Made by a program: the position numbers and the translations under genes
DNA from: Marinobacter nauticus
GTDB taxonomy: Bacteria > Pseudomonadota > Gammaproteobacteria > Enterobacterales > Shewanellaceae
Assembly (NCBI RefSeq): GCF_019801015.1
Contig: NZ_JAHVJZ010000004.1
Location: forward strand, 584,205-648,204
Length of the DNA stretch: 64,000 nt
Reading direction: 5' to 3'
In this document: in pieces, positions 1 through 10,922 of the stretch
Layout: every line of letters starts with the position of its first letter
Position numbering within the stretch: the first letter of the stretch is position 1
The notes under the pieces: model-generated
What the model saw: the letters and a program-made list of their open reading frames with translations, nothing else
Told to the model about the DNA's origin: nothing
Databases searched by the model: none

Positions 1-440
1 GTGGTCACCTGGTTGTTGCTACAACGCCCTTGAAAGCCCGCCACGATGGGAATAATTCCATCATCAAGCATGCTTTTCAGGCGCTCGGTTTCCACTTCCT
101 GGATGCGGGCACGGCCATGGCGCTCGTCAGTAAGGATCCCGACCTGTTCACCCAACAAAGACTGCGCTTTCAGGCCGCGCTTTTGCAGCGCCATCGCCAT
201 TAAGGCGATGGAGATCTGCTCCCCGGTGCTGACCAGCATATCCAGCTCACGCGGCTCCGGCGTCGCAGAAACCTGCTTGGCCAGAGAGAGCAGTCTGTTG
301 GTTTCACCCGCCATGGCAGAGAGGACAACCACCAACTGGTGGCCGGCTCTGGCACTGCGGGCAATACGGTCTGCAACGGCCTCGATGCGCTCAAAGGAGC
401 CCACCGAGGTACCGCCAAATTTCTGTACAAAAAGGGTCAC
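1..440 (-). CDS. lysC: Aspartate kinase, 5' part only (runs off the left edge)
   Basis: Aspartokinase phosphorylates aspartate, the first step toward lysine, threonine and methionine. About 146 N-terminal residues are visible. They start VTLFVQKFGGTSVGS, which carries the KFGGTS nucleotide-binding signature of the amino-acid kinase fold, and continue with LDMLVSTGEQIS and IIPIVAGFQG, both typical of aspartokinases. The start is a GTG 12 bases beyond the alaS stop, with a GGA seven bases upstream; a TTG four codons earlier is a weaker choice. The catalytic half and the regulatory ACT domains lie outside the window. The gene follows alaS with no terminator between them, the usual alaS-lysC arrangement in Shewanella and Vibrio, where csrA comes next. 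Which aspartokinase isoform it is cannot be told from this part. Confidence 0.9.
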   Translation of the reverse strand, partial: MTLFVQKFGGTSVGSFERIEAVADRIARSARAGHQLVVVLSAMAGETNRLLSLAKQVSATPEPRELDMLVSTGEQISIALMAMALQKRGLKAQSLLGEQVGILTDERHGRARIQEVETERLKSMLDDGIIPIVAGFQGRCSNNQVT

Positions 441-452
441 AGACGTGTCCAA

Positions 453-3083
453 TTACAGCTGTTCAGACAGCCAGGCTTTCGCGGCTTCCAGAGCAGCAGG
501 CAAAGCCGCAGCATCGGTACCACCAGCCATTGCCATGTCCGGACGACCGCCGCCCTTGCCACCCACCTGTTGTGCCACCAGGTTCACCAGTTCACCGGCT
601 TTGACTTTGCCGGTCAGGTCTTTGGTCACACCGGCGATCAGGCCAACCTTGCCATCGGCAACGTTGCCCAGCAGCACGATGCCGCTGCCCAGCTGGTTTT
701 TCAGGTCATCAACCATGCCACGCAGCGCTTTGCTGTCGGCGTTTTCCAGCTGGCTGATCAGCACTTTCACGCCACCGATTTCTGCGACGCTGTCCACCAG
801 GTTGGCGCTGGCAGCGGAAGCCAGTTTCTGCTTCAGCTGTTCCAGTTCTTTCTCCAGCTGCCGGTTCTTGTCCAGCAGCCCCTTGACCTTAGAAGCGACG
901 CTTTGTGCGTCTCCCTTGACCATGGAAGCGGTTTCCAGCAGTTGGGCTTCCTGAGCACGGGCAAAGGCTACCGCGCCCTGGCCGCTCACGGCTTCGATAC
1001 GGCGGACGCCCGCAGCGATCCCCCCTTCGGAGACGATCTTGAAGAAGCCGATGTCGCCAGTGCGCTTAGCGTGGGTACCGCCACACAATTCGATGGAGTA
1101 GTCGCCCATGGACAGCACGCGAACCTGATCGTCGTACTTTTCACCAAACAGGGCCATGGCGCCGGCCGCTTTGGCCGCTTCGATCTCCATCAGCTCGGTT
1201 TCGATGGCGTGGTTCGCGCGGATCTGCTCGTTCACCTGATTTTCGATGGCGTCCAGCTCTTCGCGGGTCACCCCTTCGAAGTGGGAGAAGTCGAAACGCA
1301 GACGGTCGGCCATCACCAGAGAGCCTTTCTGTGCCACGTGGTCGCCCAGCAGGTTACGCAGCGCCGCGTGCAGCAGGTGAGTGGCGGAGTGATTCAGACG
1401 AATGGCGTCACGACGAGCCGCATCCACTTCGGCCTGAACCGCAGCACCACGCTCGAACTGGCCAGCGATCAGTTTGCCTTTGTGGGCGATGGCATTGCCA
1501 AGTTTCTGAGTGTCAGTCACTTCGAACTCGCCGCCCTCGGTGCGGATCACACCGGTATCACCAGTCTGACCGCCGGACTCGGCGTAGAACGGGGACTGAT
1601 CCAGCACCAGTACCGCTTCGGTACCCATGTCGCCGGACAGCACGTCCACTTCGTTGCCTTCCACCAGAATGGCCAGCAGCTTGCCCTGATCATCGGTACG
1701 GTCGTAACCGGTAAAGACACTCTCACCGTCGATACTGACCACCTTGGAGTAGTCGGTACCAAACTGGCCAGCGTCACGAGCACGCTGACGCTGCTGCTCC
1801 ATCTCCACTTCGAAGCCCTCTTCGTCGATGGAGAGGCCACGCTCACGAGCCACGTCGTTGGTCAGGTCAGCCGGGAAGCCGTAGGTATCGTACAGCTTGA
1901 ATACGGTGGCACCGTCCAGAACGTCGCCATCCAGGTTATCCAGGGCGTCGTTCAGCAGTTGCATGCCACGCTCCAGAGTACGAGCAAAGCTCTCCTCTTC
2001 GATGCGCAGAACTTTCTCCACCACCGCTTGCTGCTGCTTCAGCTCTTCACCGGCGGCGCCCATGGCCTCAGCCAGTTCGCCCACCAGCTTGTAGAAGAAG
2101 GTGTCGGTCGCACCCAGCTTGCGGCCATGACGGATGGCACGACGGATGATTCGACGCAGCACGTAACCACGGCCTTCGTTGGAGGGCATCACACCATCCA
2201 CGATCAGATAGGCACAGGAACGGATGTGGTCAGCCACAACGCGCAGAGACTTGTTGTCCAGATCGGTGGTGCCGGTCACTTCCGCCGCTTTCTTGATCAG
2301 GCGCTGGAAGATGTCGATGTCGTAGTTGGAGTGGCCACCCTGCATGATGGCAGCCACACGCTCGATACCCATGCCAGTATCCACAGAGGGCTTCGGCAGC
2401 GGCTCCATGGTGCCGTCAGCGTGACGGTTGAACTGCATGAATACGATGTTCCAGATCTCGATAAAGCGATCGCCGTCTTCTTCCGGAGTGCCAGGGCGGC
2501 CGCCCCAGATGTGATCGCCGTGATCGTAGAAGATTTCGGTGCACGGACCGCACGGGCCGGTGTCACCCATCTGCCAGAAGTTGTCAGAGGTGTAGGCCGG
2601 TTTACCGGGTTTGTCACCGATGCGGATGATGTTCTCGGCGTCGATACCGATCTCTTTGTTCCAGATATCGAAGGCTTCATCATCGTTGTGGTACACGGTC
2701 ACGCACAGCTTCTCTTTCGGCAGCTGCAGCACTTCAGTCAGGAACTGCCACGCAAACCGGATCGCGTCCGGCTTGAAGTAATCGCCGAAGCTGAAGTTAC
2801 CCAGCATCTCGAAGAAGGTGTGGTGACGGGCGGTAAAGCCAACGTTTTCCAAATCGTTGTGCTTGCCACCGGCTCGCACGCAACGCTGAGCCGTGGTCGC
2901 GCGAGTGTATGCCCGTTGTTCGGCTCCGAGGAAACAATCCTTGAACTGGTTCATACCGGCGTTGGTGAACAGCAGTGTGGGATCGTCGTGAGGCACCAGG
3001 GAGCTGGATGCCACCACTTCGTGGCCTTGAGAACGGAAATACTCCAGGAACGCGGTCCGGATCTCGGCGGTGGTCATGTGCAT
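453..3083 (-). CDS. alaS: Alanine--tRNA ligase
   Basis: Class II synthetase that charges tRNA-Ala and hydrolyses mischarged Ser- and Gly-tRNA. The product is 876 residues, the usual length. The N-terminal catalytic domain contains [20 protein letters not shown] and [22 protein letters not shown]. The editing domain has HSATH at about residues 565-569 and CGGTH at about 667-671, the four zinc/editing ligands. A C-terminal coiled-coil and glycine-rich C-Ala domain ([15 protein letters not shown]) closes the protein. I chose the ATG that gives [12 protein letters not shown] because AGGA lies seven bases upstream. A frame open 30 codons further upstream would run through a candidate promoter and has no homology. 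It is followed 12 bases later by lysC and probably transcribed with it. Confidence 0.97.
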   Translation of the reverse strand: MHMTTAEIRTAFLEYFRSQGHEVVASSSLVPHDDPTLLFTNAGMNQFKDCFLGAEQRAYTRATTAQRCVRAGGKHNDLENVGFTARHHTFFEMLGNFSFGDYFKPDAIRFAWQFLTEVLQLPKEKLCVTVYHNDDEAFDIWNKEIGIDAENIIRIGDKPGKPAYTSDNFWQMGDTGPCGPCTEIFYDHGDHIWGGRPGTPEEDGDRFIEIWNIVFMQFNRHADGTMEPLPKPSVDTGMGIERVAAIMQGGHSNYDIDIFQRLIKKAAEVTGTTDLDNKSLRVVADHIRSCAYLIVDGVMPSNEGRGYVLRRIIRRAIRHGRKLGATDTFFYKLVGELAEAMGAAGEELKQQQAVVEKVLRIEEESFARTLERGMQLLNDALDNLDGDVLDGATVFKLYDTYGFPADLTNDVARERGLSIDEEGFEVEMEQQRQRARDAGQFGTDYSKVVSIDGESVFTGYDRTDDQGKLLAILVEGNEVDVLSGDMGTEAVLVLDQSPFYAESGGQTGDTGVIRTEGGEFEVTDTQKLGNAIAHKGKLIAGQFERGAAVQAEVDAARRDAIRLNHSATHLLHAALRNLLGDHVAQKGSLVMADRLRFDFSHFEGVTREELDAIENQVNEQIRANHAIETELMEIEAAKAAGAMALFGEKYDDQVRVLSMGDYSIELCGGTHAKRTGDIGFFKIVSEGGIAAGVRRIEAVSGQGAVAFARAQEAQLLETASMVKGDAQSVASKVKGLLDKNRQLEKELEQLKQKLASAASANLVDSVAEIGGVKVLISQLENADSKALRGMVDDLKNQLGSGIVLLGNVADGKVGLIAGVTKDLTGKVKAGELVNLVAQQVGGKGGGRPDMAMAGGTDAAALPAALEAAKAWLSEQL

Positions 3084-3113
3084 GAGGTCATCCTGAAAAA
3101 ACTGACAGAAAGC

Positions 3114-3154
3114 GCCGGCGACCGCCGGCAAGCCATATAAACGGCCAATTATAT
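3114..3154 (-). promoter_or_regulatory. Candidate alaS promoter region with two inverted repeats
   Basis: On the minus strand there is a perfect -10 hexamer TATAAT (3148-3153) about 65 bases before the alaS start; the -35 is poor. The -10 is part of an inverted repeat ATATAA-N8-TTATAT (3135-3154). A second perfect palindrome, GCCGGCG-AC-CGCCGGC (3114-3129), lies just inside the predicted transcript. E. coli AlaRS is known to repress its own gene by binding a palindrome around the start of transcription. That the same happens here is inference. Confidence 0.4.
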
Positions 3155-3220
3155 CCGCAACCGTCCTGCTCAAACCAGCACCAAGAGAGCAGATAGTCCA
3201 CGGTTTGGCGTTTTTTCCCG

Positions 3221-3679
3221 TCAGTCGCTCAGCGACTCCAGCGCATAGCGGATCTGTTCCATGTCGAAGCCCCGGTACGCCAGGTAGCGTTGCACCTTAG
3301 CCCGGGCCTTGAAATCGGTAGGGGGGGACGCACCAAATTTGCGTTGGCAAAGATCAGCGCAGAGTTCAAACCAGTCCTGTTCCGCCTCGCCCAGCGTTTT
3401 GCGGATCAGGTCGGTGGCCACACCGCGTTCACGCAGTTCATTCGCCAGTCGGATCGGGCCAAGCCCGCGGGCAGAACGATAACGAACGAAGCTTTCAGCA
3501 AAGCGGGCGTCGTTGAGGTAACCCCAATCATCCACCCGGGCAATCGCCTTCTCGATATCGGAAACGACAAAGCCGCGGGAGCGCAGCTTTTGCTTCAACT
3601 CCTCGCGGCTGTGGTCACGGCGGGACAGAAGTCCCACCGCAGCAGCGACCGGGTCACGGTCCGGTTGGGCTTTTGCCAT
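3221..3679 (-). CDS. recX: Regulatory protein RecX
   Basis: Small all-helical modulator that binds RecA filaments and limits recombination and SOS induction. The 152 residues match the family length and carry [19 protein letters not shown] near the N-terminus, [17 protein letters not shown] in the middle and [13 protein letters not shown] near the end, the three repeated three-helix units of RecX. It begins six bases after the recA stop codon and must share the LexA-controlled recA transcript. No terminator sits between the two genes, so the usual strong excess of RecA over RecX would have to come from translation or RNA stability. Confidence 0.95.
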   Translation of the reverse strand: MAKAQPDRDPVAAAVGLLSRRDHSREELKQKLRSRGFVVSDIEKAIARVDDWGYLNDARFAESFVRYRSARGLGPIRLANELRERGVATDLIRKTLGEAEQDWFELCADLCQRKFGASPPTDFKARAKVQRYLAYRGFDMEQIRYALESLSD

Positions 3680-3685
3680 CGAGGA

Positions 3686-4723
3686 TTAATCCAGCTCCGG
3701 CGCCTCAACCTCCTCTTCTTCCTTTTGAGGTGTCGCTTTCACCAGCAGTTGAGCACGCAGTTGCTGCTCAACTTCGTTGGCGATGGCCACATTCTCTTTC
3801 AGGAAGCGAATGCTGTTGGCTTTACCCTGGCCGATCTTCTCGCCCTGGTAGCTGTACCATGCACCGGACTTCTCAATCAGCTTCTGCTTCACGCCCAGAT
3901 CAATCAGCTCACCCTCTTTGGAGGAGCCTTCGCCGTAGAGGATCTGGAACTCAGCCTGTTTGAACGGCGGGGATACCTTGTTCTTCACAACCTTAACGCG
4001 GGTTTCGTTACCCACCACTTCGTCGCCATCCTTCACGGCGCCGATACGACGGATGTCCAGACGAACGGAAGCGTAGAACTTCAGCGCATTACCACCGGTG
4101 GTGGTTTCCGGGCTACCGAACATCACACCGATCTTCATACGGATCTGGTTAATGAAGATGCACAGGGTATTAGAGCGTTTGATGTTGGCGGTCAGCTTAC
4201 GCAGTGCCTGAGACATCAGACGAGCCTGAAGACCCACGTGGGAGTCGCCCATCTCACCTTCAATTTCCGCCTTCGGCGTCAGTGCGGCTACGGAGTCAAC
4301 AATCACCACATCAACGGCACCGGAACGCACCAGCATGTCGCAAATTTCCAGCGCCTGCTCACCGGTATCCGGCTGAGAAACCAGCAGCTCTTCCACGTTA
4401 ACGCCCAGCTTTTCAGCGTAGACCGGGTCCAGCGCGTGCTCAGCATCCACGAAGGCACAGGTTTTGCCCTGCTTCTGAGCTTCCGCAATCACTTGCAGAG
4501 TCAGCGTAGTTTTACCGGAAGATTCCGGACCGTAGATCTCGACGATACGGCCGTACGGCAGACCACCGATGCCCAGTGCAATGTCCAGACCCAGAGAGCC
4601 GGTGGACACGGATTCGATGTCCAGAGTGGTCGCATCGCCAAGACGCATGATGGACCCTTTGCCAAACTGCTTCTCGATCTGACCCAGTGCAGCACTTAGG
4701 GCGCGTTTTTTGTTCTCGTCCAT
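3686..4723 (-). CDS. recA: Recombinase RecA
   Basis: ATP-dependent strand-exchange protein and co-protease for LexA cleavage. At 345 residues it is standard size. Walker A is GPESSGKT at residues 65-72, Walker B is [10 protein letters not shown] near 140-149, and the DNA-binding L2 region holds [17 protein letters not shown]. The C-terminus is acidic ([12 protein letters not shown]), as in other RecA proteins, where it restrains filament formation. Translation starts at [18 protein letters not shown] LexA box overlaps the promoter, so the gene is expected to be SOS-induced. recX follows in the same transcript and mutS is divergent upstream. Confidence 0.98.
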   Translation of the reverse strand: MDENKKRALSAALGQIEKQFGKGSIMRLGDATTLDIESVSTGSLGLDIALGIGGLPYGRIVEIYGPESSGKTTLTLQVIAEAQKQGKTCAFVDAEHALDPVYAEKLGVNVEELLVSQPDTGEQALEICDMLVRSGAVDVVIVDSVAALTPKAEIEGEMGDSHVGLQARLMSQALRKLTANIKRSNTLCIFINQIRMKIGVMFGSPETTTGGNALKFYASVRLDIRRIGAVKDGDEVVGNETRVKVVKNKVSPPFKQAEFQILYGEGSSKEGELIDLGVKQKLIEKSGAWYSYQGEKIGQGKANSIRFLKENVAIANEVEQQLRAQLLVKATPQKEEEEVEAPELD

Positions 4724-4777
4724 TTAAAGCTCCAGAAAAGATGCCTTGGCGGCGACAGGATTCGACGTAATGGCAGT

Positions 4778-4805
4778 AGTATACTGTACAATCATACAGT
4801 ATCAA
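4778..4805 (-). promoter_or_regulatory. recA promoter with embedded LexA (SOS) box
   Basis: Read on the minus strand: -35 TTGATA (4800-4805), a 16-base spacer, and -10 TATACT (4778-4783). The whole spacer is CTG-N10-CAG (4784-4799), the LexA consensus, and the symmetry extends two bases each side (TACTGT...ACAGTA, 4782-4801). The layout is nearly the same as the E. coli recA promoter, so LexA bound here would block RNA polymerase directly. Confidence 0.92.
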
Positions 4806-4921
4806 CCCTGGTTGATTGGCAAATGGGCGAAACGAGGTAAATTTCCCCTTTCCGGCCCCTGCGCCAGCGCCAATTTTGGGTATCATAGCGGGCTAGCTTT
4901 CTTTCGTCTTCAGGAGACCTC

Positions 4922-7489
4922 GTGACCCAGCGCAGCCCGGCCAACTTGGAACAGCACACCCCAATGATGCGTCAGTACCTGACCATCAAGGCGCAACATC
5001 CCGATGAGTTGCTGTTTTACCGCATGGGAGATTTCTACGAGCTGTTTTTTGACGACGCCAAGCGGGCCGCCGAACTGCTCGACATCTCCCTGACCGCACG
5101 CGGTCATGCCGCCGGCGACCCTATCCCGATGGCGGGCGTGCCCTACCACGCGGTGGAGGGCTATCTGGCCCGATTGGTTCAACAGGGCGTCTCGGTGGCG
5201 ATCTGCGAACAGATTGGCGACCCGGCCACCAGCAAAGGGCCGGTCGAACGTCAGGTGGTTCGTATCGTCACCCCGGGTACCGTCACCGACGAGGCACTGC
5301 TGCAGGAGCGGCAGGATAACCTGCTGGCCGCAGTCTATGAAGCACGGGGTCAATACGGCTACGCCACACTGGACATCGCCTCCGGCCGATTTGTGGTCAA
5401 CGAGCTGGCCGACGATGAAGCCCTGCAGGCGGAACTGCAACGCACCCGCCCGGCCGAACTGCTCTACCCCGAGTTGTTCCCGAAACTGAATCTGATTGAG
5501 CAGATCAAGGGCTGTCGCCGTCGCCCCGAGTGGGAGTTTGAACTGGGCACCGCACGGGCACTGCTGAACGATCAGTTTGGCACCCGTGACCTTACCGGCT
5601 TTGGCGTCGAACAGGCGGAGCGCGCACTGTGCGCCGCCGGTTGCCTGATGCAGTACGTCAAGGACACCCAGCGCACCGCCCTGCCCCACATTCGCGCCAT
5701 CGTGAAGGAGCAGGATGGCAACGCCATCGTTCTGGACGCGGCCACCCGCAAGAATCTCGAGCTGACCCAGAACCTCGCCGGTGGTTTCGATAACACCCTG
5801 GCTTCGGTGTTGGATCGCACCACCACCGCGATGGGCTCGCGGTTGCTTAAGCGCTGGCTGCATCAGCCGCTGACTCAGCGCAGTGTGCTGGAAGGCCGGC
5901 TGGACAGCGTCAGCTGCATCAAGGACCAGGCCGCCTTTGTGGAGCTGTCAGAATTGCTCAAGCCGGTGGGCGATCTGGAGCGGGTGCTGGCCCGTCTGGC
6001 GCTGCGCAGCGCCCGCCCACGCGACCTGACCCGACTGCGCCAGGCGCTCGCCCAATTGCCGCTGCTGCGTGAAATGCTGGCTGAGCTGCCTGGCCGCCAG
6101 CTGGCGCAGCTGCACAACCAGCTTGGTGAGTTCCCTGAGCAGCTGGATCTGCTCTGCCGGGCCATCAAAGACAACCCGCCAGTGGTTATCCGCGACGGCG
6201 GCGTTCTGGCGGAAGGCTATAACGCCGAACTGGATGAGCTGCGGGCCCTCTCTCAGGGCGCCACCGACTTCCTGACCCAGCTGGAGCAAAAAGAGCGGGA
6301 GCGCAGTGGCATCAGCACCCTCAAGGTGGGCTACAACAAGGTGCACGGTTTCTTTATTGAAGTCAGCCGAGCCCAATCGGCTTTGGTGCCCACCAACTAC
6401 ATCCGCCGCCAGACTCTCAAGAACACCGAGCGTTACATTGTGCCGGAGCTTAAAGAGCTGGAAGACAAGGTGCTCAGCAGTCAGAGCCAGGCACTGGCGC
6501 TGGAGAAGCGTCTTTATGAAGAGCTGTTTGATCTGTTGCTGCCGGTGCTGCCAGCACTGCAGGAATCCGCCTTTGCCTGCGCTGAACTGGACGTACTGCA
6601 AAATCTGGCAGAGCGCGCTGACACGCTCGATTACCATCGTCCTCAACTCAGCGAGCAACCTGGGATCCGCATCGATAACGGCCGCCACCCAGTGGTCGAA
6701 CAGGTGATGAGCGAACCTTTTATCGCCAACCCGGTGTTGTTGTCGGCGGATCGGCGCATGCTGATCGTGACCGGCCCGAACATGGGCGGTAAATCCACCT
6801 ACATGCGCCAGACGGCCCTGATCACCCTAATGGCGCACATCGGCAGTTTTGTGCCGGCAGAGTACGCCGAGATCGGGCCGGTGGATCGCATCTTTACCCG
6901 CATCGGCGCCTCCGATGATCTTGCCTCCGGCCGCTCCACCTTTATGGTGGAGATGACCGAGACCGCCAACATTCTCAACAATGCCACCGAGCGCAGCCTG
7001 GTGCTGATGGATGAGATCGGCCGTGGTACCTCGACCTACGACGGACTGTCTCTGGCCTGGGCGGCCGCGCAACACCTGGCAAAGCAACTGCGCTCCATGA
7101 CCCTGTTCGCCACTCATTACTTTGAGCTTACCGAACTGCCGGCTCAGTTGGACGGCGTCCACAACGTTCACCTTGATGCCGTCGAGCACGGCGACACCAT
7201 CGCCTTTATGCACGCGGTTCAGGAAGGCCCGGCCAGCCGCAGTTACGGTTTGCAGGTGGCGGCACTGGCCGGTGTGCCACGGACCGTGGTGCATGCCGCT
7301 AAACAACGACTGACTCAGCTGGAACAGCAACCGCGGGTTGGTTCCCCGGAGCCGGCGTCACAAAGTGGCCAACTGCCCCTGTTGCCGGAGCCGCATCCGC
7401 TGATCGATGAGCTTGAGCGCCTCGATCCCGATGCACTGAGCCCCCGCCAGGCGCTGGATCTGCTCTACCGCCTGAAAAGCCAGCTCTGA
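4922..7489 (+). CDS. mutS: DNA mismatch repair protein MutS
   Basis: Recognises mismatches and small loops and starts methyl-directed repair with MutL. The 855 residues include the mismatch-reading motif GDFYELF with the Phe-Tyr-Glu at residues 38-40, the connector, lever and clamp domains, and an ABC-type ATPase with Walker A GPNMGGKS at 618-625, [12 protein letters not shown] as Walker B, and the His of [11 protein letters not shown]. The C-terminal tail ([27 protein letters not shown]) is the tetramerisation helix region. It starts with GTG, preceded by AGGAG. The gene is divergent from recA and convergent with rpoS, separated from rpoS by only about 65 bases that hold a shared terminator. 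Confidence 0.97.
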   Translation: MTQRSPANLEQHTPMMRQYLTIKAQHPDELLFYRMGDFYELFFDDAKRAAELLDISLTARGHAAGDPIPMAGVPYHAVEGYLARLVQQGVSVAICEQIGDPATSKGPVERQVVRIVTPGTVTDEALLQERQDNLLAAVYEARGQYGYATLDIASGRFVVNELADDEALQAELQRTRPAELLYPELFPKLNLIEQIKGCRRRPEWEFELGTARALLNDQFGTRDLTGFGVEQAERALCAAGCLMQYVKDTQRTALPHIRAIVKEQDGNAIVLDAATRKNLELTQNLAGGFDNTLASVLDRTTTAMGSRLLKRWLHQPLTQRSVLEGRLDSVSCIKDQAAFVELSELLKPVGDLERVLARLALRSARPRDLTRLRQALAQLPLLREMLAELPGRQLAQLHNQLGEFPEQLDLLCRAIKDNPPVVIRDGGVLAEGYNAELDELRALSQGATDFLTQLEQKERERSGISTLKVGYNKVHGFFIEVSRAQSALVPTNYIRRQTLKNTERYIVPELKELEDKVLSSQSQALALEKRLYEELFDLLLPVLPALQESAFACAELDVLQNLAERADTLDYHRPQLSEQPGIRIDNGRHPVVEQVMSEPFIANPVLLSADRRMLIVTGPNMGGKSTYMRQTALITLMAHIGSFVPAEYAEIGPVDRIFTRIGASDDLASGRSTFMVEMTETANILNNATERSLVLMDEIGRGTSTYDGLSLAWAAAQHLAKQLRSMTLFATHYFELTELPAQLDGVHNVHLDAVEHGDTIAFMHAVQEGPASRSYGLQVAALAGVPRTVVHAAKQRLTQLEQQPRVGSPEPASQSGQLPLLPEPHPLIDELERLDPDALSPRQALDLLYRLKSQL

Positions 7490-7500
7490 GTTGCCCCCAT

Positions 7501-7542
7501 AAAAAACGCCGCCCCCACTCAATGTGGCCGGGCGGCGTTTTT
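7501..7542. terminator. Bidirectional terminator between mutS and rpoS
   Basis: AAAACGCCGCCC and GGGCGGCGTTTT form a 12-bp stem with a run of A before it and a run of T after it, so it works as an intrinsic terminator on both strands. Confidence 0.9.
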
Positions 7543-7554
7543 GATCAGGTTGTC

Positions 7555-8538
7555 TTACGGTTTGAACAGAGATTCGATCGACAGGCCCTGAGCACCAATC
7601 AACTCACGCAGGCGACGCAGCGCCTCGACCTGGATTTGACGCACCCGCTCGCGGGTCAGGCCGATTTCACGTCCCACATCCTCAAGCGTCGAAGGCTCAT
7701 AGCCCAGCAGACCAAATCGGCGGGCCAGCACCTCGCGCTGCTTGGAGTTCAGCTCACCCAGCCACCGCACCACTGAACCATTGATGTCATCGTCCTGAGC
7801 CTGCACTTCGGGACACACCCGGTCATCGTCAGCGATAACATCCAGCAGCGCTTTGTCAGAGTCGCCACCGATCGGCGTATCGACAGAGCTGATCTTCTCA
7901 TTCAGCTTGAGCATCCGGCTGACGTCTTCCACCGGCTTGTCCAGCTTCATCGCGATCTCTTCGGCGGTCGGCTCATGATCCAGGCTGTGAGCCAACTCCC
8001 TGGCCGTTCGCAGGTAAACGTTCAGTTCCTTCACCACATGGATAGGCAGACGGATAGTGCGGGTCTGATTCATGATCGCCCGTTCAATCGTTTGACGGAT
8101 CCACCAGGTGGCGTAAGTAGAGAAACGGAAACCCCGCTCAGGATCGAACTTCTCCACCGCGCGGATAAGGCCAAGATTGCCCTCTTCGATCAGATCCAGC
8201 AGCGCCAGACCCCGATTGTTGTATCGGCGGGCGATCTTCACCACCAGACGGAGGTTACTTTCGATCATACGGTTACGCGATTTGGCACAGTCTCGCTGCG
8301 CTCGACGGGCGTAATAAACTTCTTCTTCAGCCGTCAGCAGCGGGCTAAACCCGATCTCGCTGAGGTACAGTTGAGTGGCGTCCAGATTCTTTTGCAGATC
8401 GTCCTGGACCAGTTGATCAATATTGGTCGAGGCAGTGGCCTCGGCTTCGTTGGCTTCGACTTCCCGGGTCCCCACAACCTCGGTACAGCTCAAATCGACG
8501 GCAGCCATATCATCAAAAGCGTTGCTCTTGCGATTCAT
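7555..8538 (-). CDS. rpoS: RNA polymerase sigma factor RpoS
   Basis: Stationary-phase and general-stress sigma-38. The 327 residues show region 1.2 ([16 protein letters not shown]), region 2 with the RpoD/RpoS-type core ([17 protein letters not shown], then [19 protein letters not shown] and [16 protein letters not shown]), region 3, and region 4 ([20 protein letters not shown] followed by [14 protein letters not shown]). It lacks the long insert of RpoD, and its position next to nlpD and mutS confirms RpoS. A GGGAG lies eight bases before ATG. In relatives the main rpoS promoter lies inside nlpD; the 78 bases between the two genes here show no clear promoter. Confidence 0.97.
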   Translation of the reverse strand: MNRKSNAFDDMAAVDLSCTEVVGTREVEANEAEATASTNIDQLVQDDLQKNLDATQLYLSEIGFSPLLTAEEEVYYARRAQRDCAKSRNRMIESNLRLVVKIARRYNNRGLALLDLIEEGNLGLIRAVEKFDPERGFRFSTYATWWIRQTIERAIMNQTRTIRLPIHVVKELNVYLRTARELAHSLDHEPTAEEIAMKLDKPVEDVSRMLKLNEKISSVDTPIGGDSDKALLDVIADDDRVCPEVQAQDDDINGSVVRWLGELNSKQREVLARRFGLLGYEPSTLEDVGREIGLTRERVRQIQVEALRRLRELIGAQGLSIESLFKP

Positions 8539-8564
8539 TGGCTAATCTCCCAATTGTCCCAAAC

Positions 8565-8591
8565 CTAGTTAACTCTCACAGTGATTCCTCC
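8565..8591 (-). promoter_or_regulatory. rpoS leader: strong SD in front of a four-codon reading frame
   Basis: Between nlpD and rpoS the minus strand reads AAGGAGG, a seven-base spacer, then GTG AGA GTT AAC TAG. This is a better ribosome site than the one for rpoS itself, which begins about 26 bases after the TAG. It may be chance, or a tiny leader peptide that influences rpoS translation. No homology can be claimed for four codons. Confidence 0.25.
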
Positions 8592-8616
8592 TTGCTTTGA
8601 CAACCCAATCCCCTCA

Positions 8617-9531
8617 TTAACGGGGTAAATATCTGAGCGGGTCAACGGACTTACCTTTGTATCGAATCTCGAAGTGGAGCATTGGCCTTTCGGCGTCGCT
8701 GCTGCCGACTTCCGCGATTTTCTGTCCGGCGCTGACCCTTTGTTTTTCTTTCACTAAGATGCGGCTGTTGTGAGCGTAGGCGCTGAGGTATTCATCAGAG
8801 TGTTTGATGATGATCAGCTTGCCGTAACCCCGCAGCGCGCTCCCCGCATACACCACTCTGCCTTCGGCAGCGCTGCTGACCGGGGTACCGGTTGCAGCAG
8901 CGATATCGAGACCTTTGTTGCCTTGCTCCGTCGCCGAAAAGCGGCGGATGACTTTACCCTGAACGGGCCATCGCCACTGAGCAACTCGGTCCGGTAATGC
9001 GGTATCGCGGGACGCCGTCACAACCGAAGGCTTGTTGTTGCCGGTTTGTGAAGACGCCGATCCAGCATAACTAGGCTGCGAGGTGGGATCAACCGATTTA
9101 TTTTGTCGGTTTTCTGTGGGTGTTTTAGCGACTTGACCTGATGAAGCCCCGCCACTACTGGGTTTCGGGGTAGCAGATGGGGCTGGACGAGCTGTTGGCA
9201 AATTGTGAGTTTTTGTTACCGAGCCACTCAATTTCAAGGTCTGGCCCGGGTGGATCACGTAAGGGGATCCCAGCCCATTGCGCTGAGCCAGAGTGCGAAA
9301 GTCCTGGTCCGCCGCCCAAGCGATGGAATAGAGGGTATCACCCGCCTTTACCGTATAGGTCTGGCTTTGCAGGCTACCGCGGGGACGCTCCCGGTAGGTT
9401 TGTCCACTGTAGAGCGTCTCCACCGGTGCCGGTGGCTGCTGCAGGCTGCATCCCGCCAACCAGAGCAACAGGGAAAACCAGCCCCACTGGGACAGGTAAG
9501 CGCGGGGTCCCCGACGGACCTGGGCAACCAT
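8617..9531 (-). CDS. nlpD: Murein hydrolase activator NlpD (LysM/M23 lipoprotein)
   Basis: Outer-membrane lipoprotein that activates the amidase AmiC during cell separation. A signal segment ends in the lipobox LAGC (Cys28), one LysM domain follows (about residues 58-102, YTVKAGDTLYSIAW), then a Ser/Pro/Thr/Gln-rich linker and a C-terminal M23 domain (about 205-300). The M23 zinc ligands are lost: the place of the usual HxGxD reads NKGLD, and the usual HLHFE reads MLHFE. The domain should therefore be a non-catalytic activator, as in EnvC and NlpD. The start codon directly follows the pcm stop. In relatives this gene contains the promoter of the next gene, rpoS. Confidence 0.95.
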   Translation of the reverse strand: MVAQVRRGPRAYLSQWGWFSLLLWLAGCSLQQPPAPVETLYSGQTYRERPRGSLQSQTYTVKAGDTLYSIAWAADQDFRTLAQRNGLGSPYVIHPGQTLKLSGSVTKTHNLPTARPAPSATPKPSSGGASSGQVAKTPTENRQNKSVDPTSQPSYAGSASSQTGNNKPSVVTASRDTALPDRVAQWRWPVQGKVIRRFSATEQGNKGLDIAAATGTPVSSAAEGRVVYAGSALRGYGKLIIIKHSDEYLSAYAHNSRILVKEKQRVSAGQKIAEVGSSDAERPMLHFEIRYKGKSVDPLRYLPR

Positions 9532-10167
9532 CTACTCGGTATCCCCCTGAACCAGAGGAACAAAGCGAACGGCTTCCACATCGCGGCTGTGGTATTCGTC
9601 ACCCACCTTATCAATCACCCGCAAAACCTGGTATTGACTGCCCACCGGGATCACCAGCCGGCCCCCGTCCGCCAGCTGATCCAGCAGAGCCTGAGGCACT
9701 TCACTGGCCGCAGCGGTCACCAGGATCCCGCCAAAAGGCGCTTTACTGGGCCAGCCTTGCCAGCCATCGCCGTACTTAAAGGCGATATTGTGCAGATCCA
9801 GCTGCTTGAGGCGACGGCGGGCCAGGATTTGCAGACTTTTAATCCGCTCAACCGTGCACAGCTGAGGCACCAGGCTGGCTAAAACGGCCGCCTGATAGCC
9901 GGAGCCGGTGCCGATCTCAAGCACCGGGCCGGGGCCCAGACGCTCCATCAGCAGTTGGGTCATCAAGGCCACGATGTAGGGCTGAGAGATGGTCTGGCCC
10001 TGCCCGATAGGCAACGCCGTATTCTCCCAGGCGCGCAACGCCAGGCCGCCATCAACAAAATGCTGACGGGGGATCGCGGAGATCGCTTCCAGAACCCGCG
10101 GATCCTGAATACCGCCGTCCCGAAGTTGTTGTGCCAATCGACTGCCGTAAGCCATCGCCACGCTCAT
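9532..10167 (-). CDS. pcm: Protein-L-isoaspartate O-methyltransferase
   Basis: Uses S-adenosylmethionine to methylate isoaspartyl residues and so repair aged proteins. The 211 residues have the class I methyltransferase motif [17 protein letters not shown] at about 80-95, preceded by the family signature [17 protein letters not shown], and later [20 protein letters not shown]. The ATG overlaps the surE stop by four bases (ATGA), so translation is probably coupled. It belongs to the surE-pcm-nlpD-rpoS stationary-phase cluster. Confidence 0.96.
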   Translation of the reverse strand: MSVAMAYGSRLAQQLRDGGIQDPRVLEAISAIPRQHFVDGGLALRAWENTALPIGQGQTISQPYIVALMTQLLMERLGPGPVLEIGTGSGYQAAVLASLVPQLCTVERIKSLQILARRRLKQLDLHNIAFKYGDGWQGWPSKAPFGGILVTAAASEVPQALLDQLADGGRLVIPVGSQYQVLRVIDKVGDEYHSRDVEAVRFVPLVQGDTE

Positions 10168-10910
10168 AGCTGATCAAACCATTGGGTCAACGTCGGCAAC
10201 TGGCTGTGCGCGGTCAGGTCCACCGTCAGCGGCGTCACGGAAACGTAGCCATTGGCCACCGCATGAAAGTCGGTGCCCTCACCGGCGTCCTGTTCACTGC
10301 CCGGCGGGCCCAGCCAGTAGATGTCACGACCCGCCGGGTCCTGGGTTTTTACCATCCCTTCCGCTTTGTGGCGGGCGCCCAGGCGGGTCACTTTGATGCC
10401 CTGGATCTGCTCGAGAGGCAGGTCCGGGACATTGATATTGAGGATCTGCTCTTTCGGTAATGGATTCTCCAGCAACCCTTTCACGATGCGCGCCGTGACC
10501 GCCGCTGCCGTCTCATAGTGCTCCAGGTTGCGACCCACCAAAGAAACCGCAATGGTCGGCAGCCCCAGATGACGGCCCTCCATGGCTGCCGCAACGGTGC
10601 CGGAATAGAGGGTATCGTCCCCCAGGTTGGCCCCGGCGTTAATGCCGGAAACCACCAGGTCCGGCTCGCCGTCCAGTAGCTCGCGGATCGCCAGATGCAC
10701 ACAATCCGTAGGCGTACCATTTACCTGGTAGTACCCGTTTTCCAACTGCTGAGCGCGCAGCGGATTGGTCAGGGTCAGGGAGTTGGAGGCTCCTGAACAG
10801 TTACGGTCCGGAGCAACGGTGGTGGTTTCTGCGATGACGGAAAGAGCATCACTCAGGGCTTTAATCCCTGGTGCATGCACGCCGTCATCGTTGCTGACTA
10901 AAATCTTCAT
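10164..10910 (-). CDS. surE: 5'/3'-nucleotidase SurE
   Basis: Stationary-phase survival protein, a metal-dependent nucleoside monophosphatase that also acts on short polyphosphate. The protein opens [19 protein letters not shown] with the metal-binding Asp pair at 8-9, and has the metal-site Ser/Asn segment [11 protein letters not shown] and [15 protein letters not shown]. It is 248 residues long, the family norm. It lies 12 bases after truD and overlaps pcm by four bases. Confidence 0.97.
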   Translation of the reverse strand: MKILVSNDDGVHAPGIKALSDALSVIAETTTVAPDRNCSGASNSLTLTNPLRAQQLENGYYQVNGTPTDCVHLAIRELLDGEPDLVVSGINAGANLGDDTLYSGTVAAAMEGRHLGLPTIAVSLVGRNLEHYETAAAVTARIVKGLLENPLPKEQILNINVPDLPLEQIQGIKVTRLGARHKAEGMVKTQDPAGRDIYWLGPPGSEQDAGEGTDFHAVANGYVSVTPLTVDLTAHSQLPTLTQWFDQL

Positions 10911-10922
10911 ATCCGTCTATTG

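Noticed and set aside
339..3140. A 933-codon open frame on the plus strand opposite alaS
   Set aside because: It lies wholly antisense to a certain gene; high-GC codon usage leaves the complementary frame free of stops. The sequence (rich in His, Gln, Val, Gly) has no family match.
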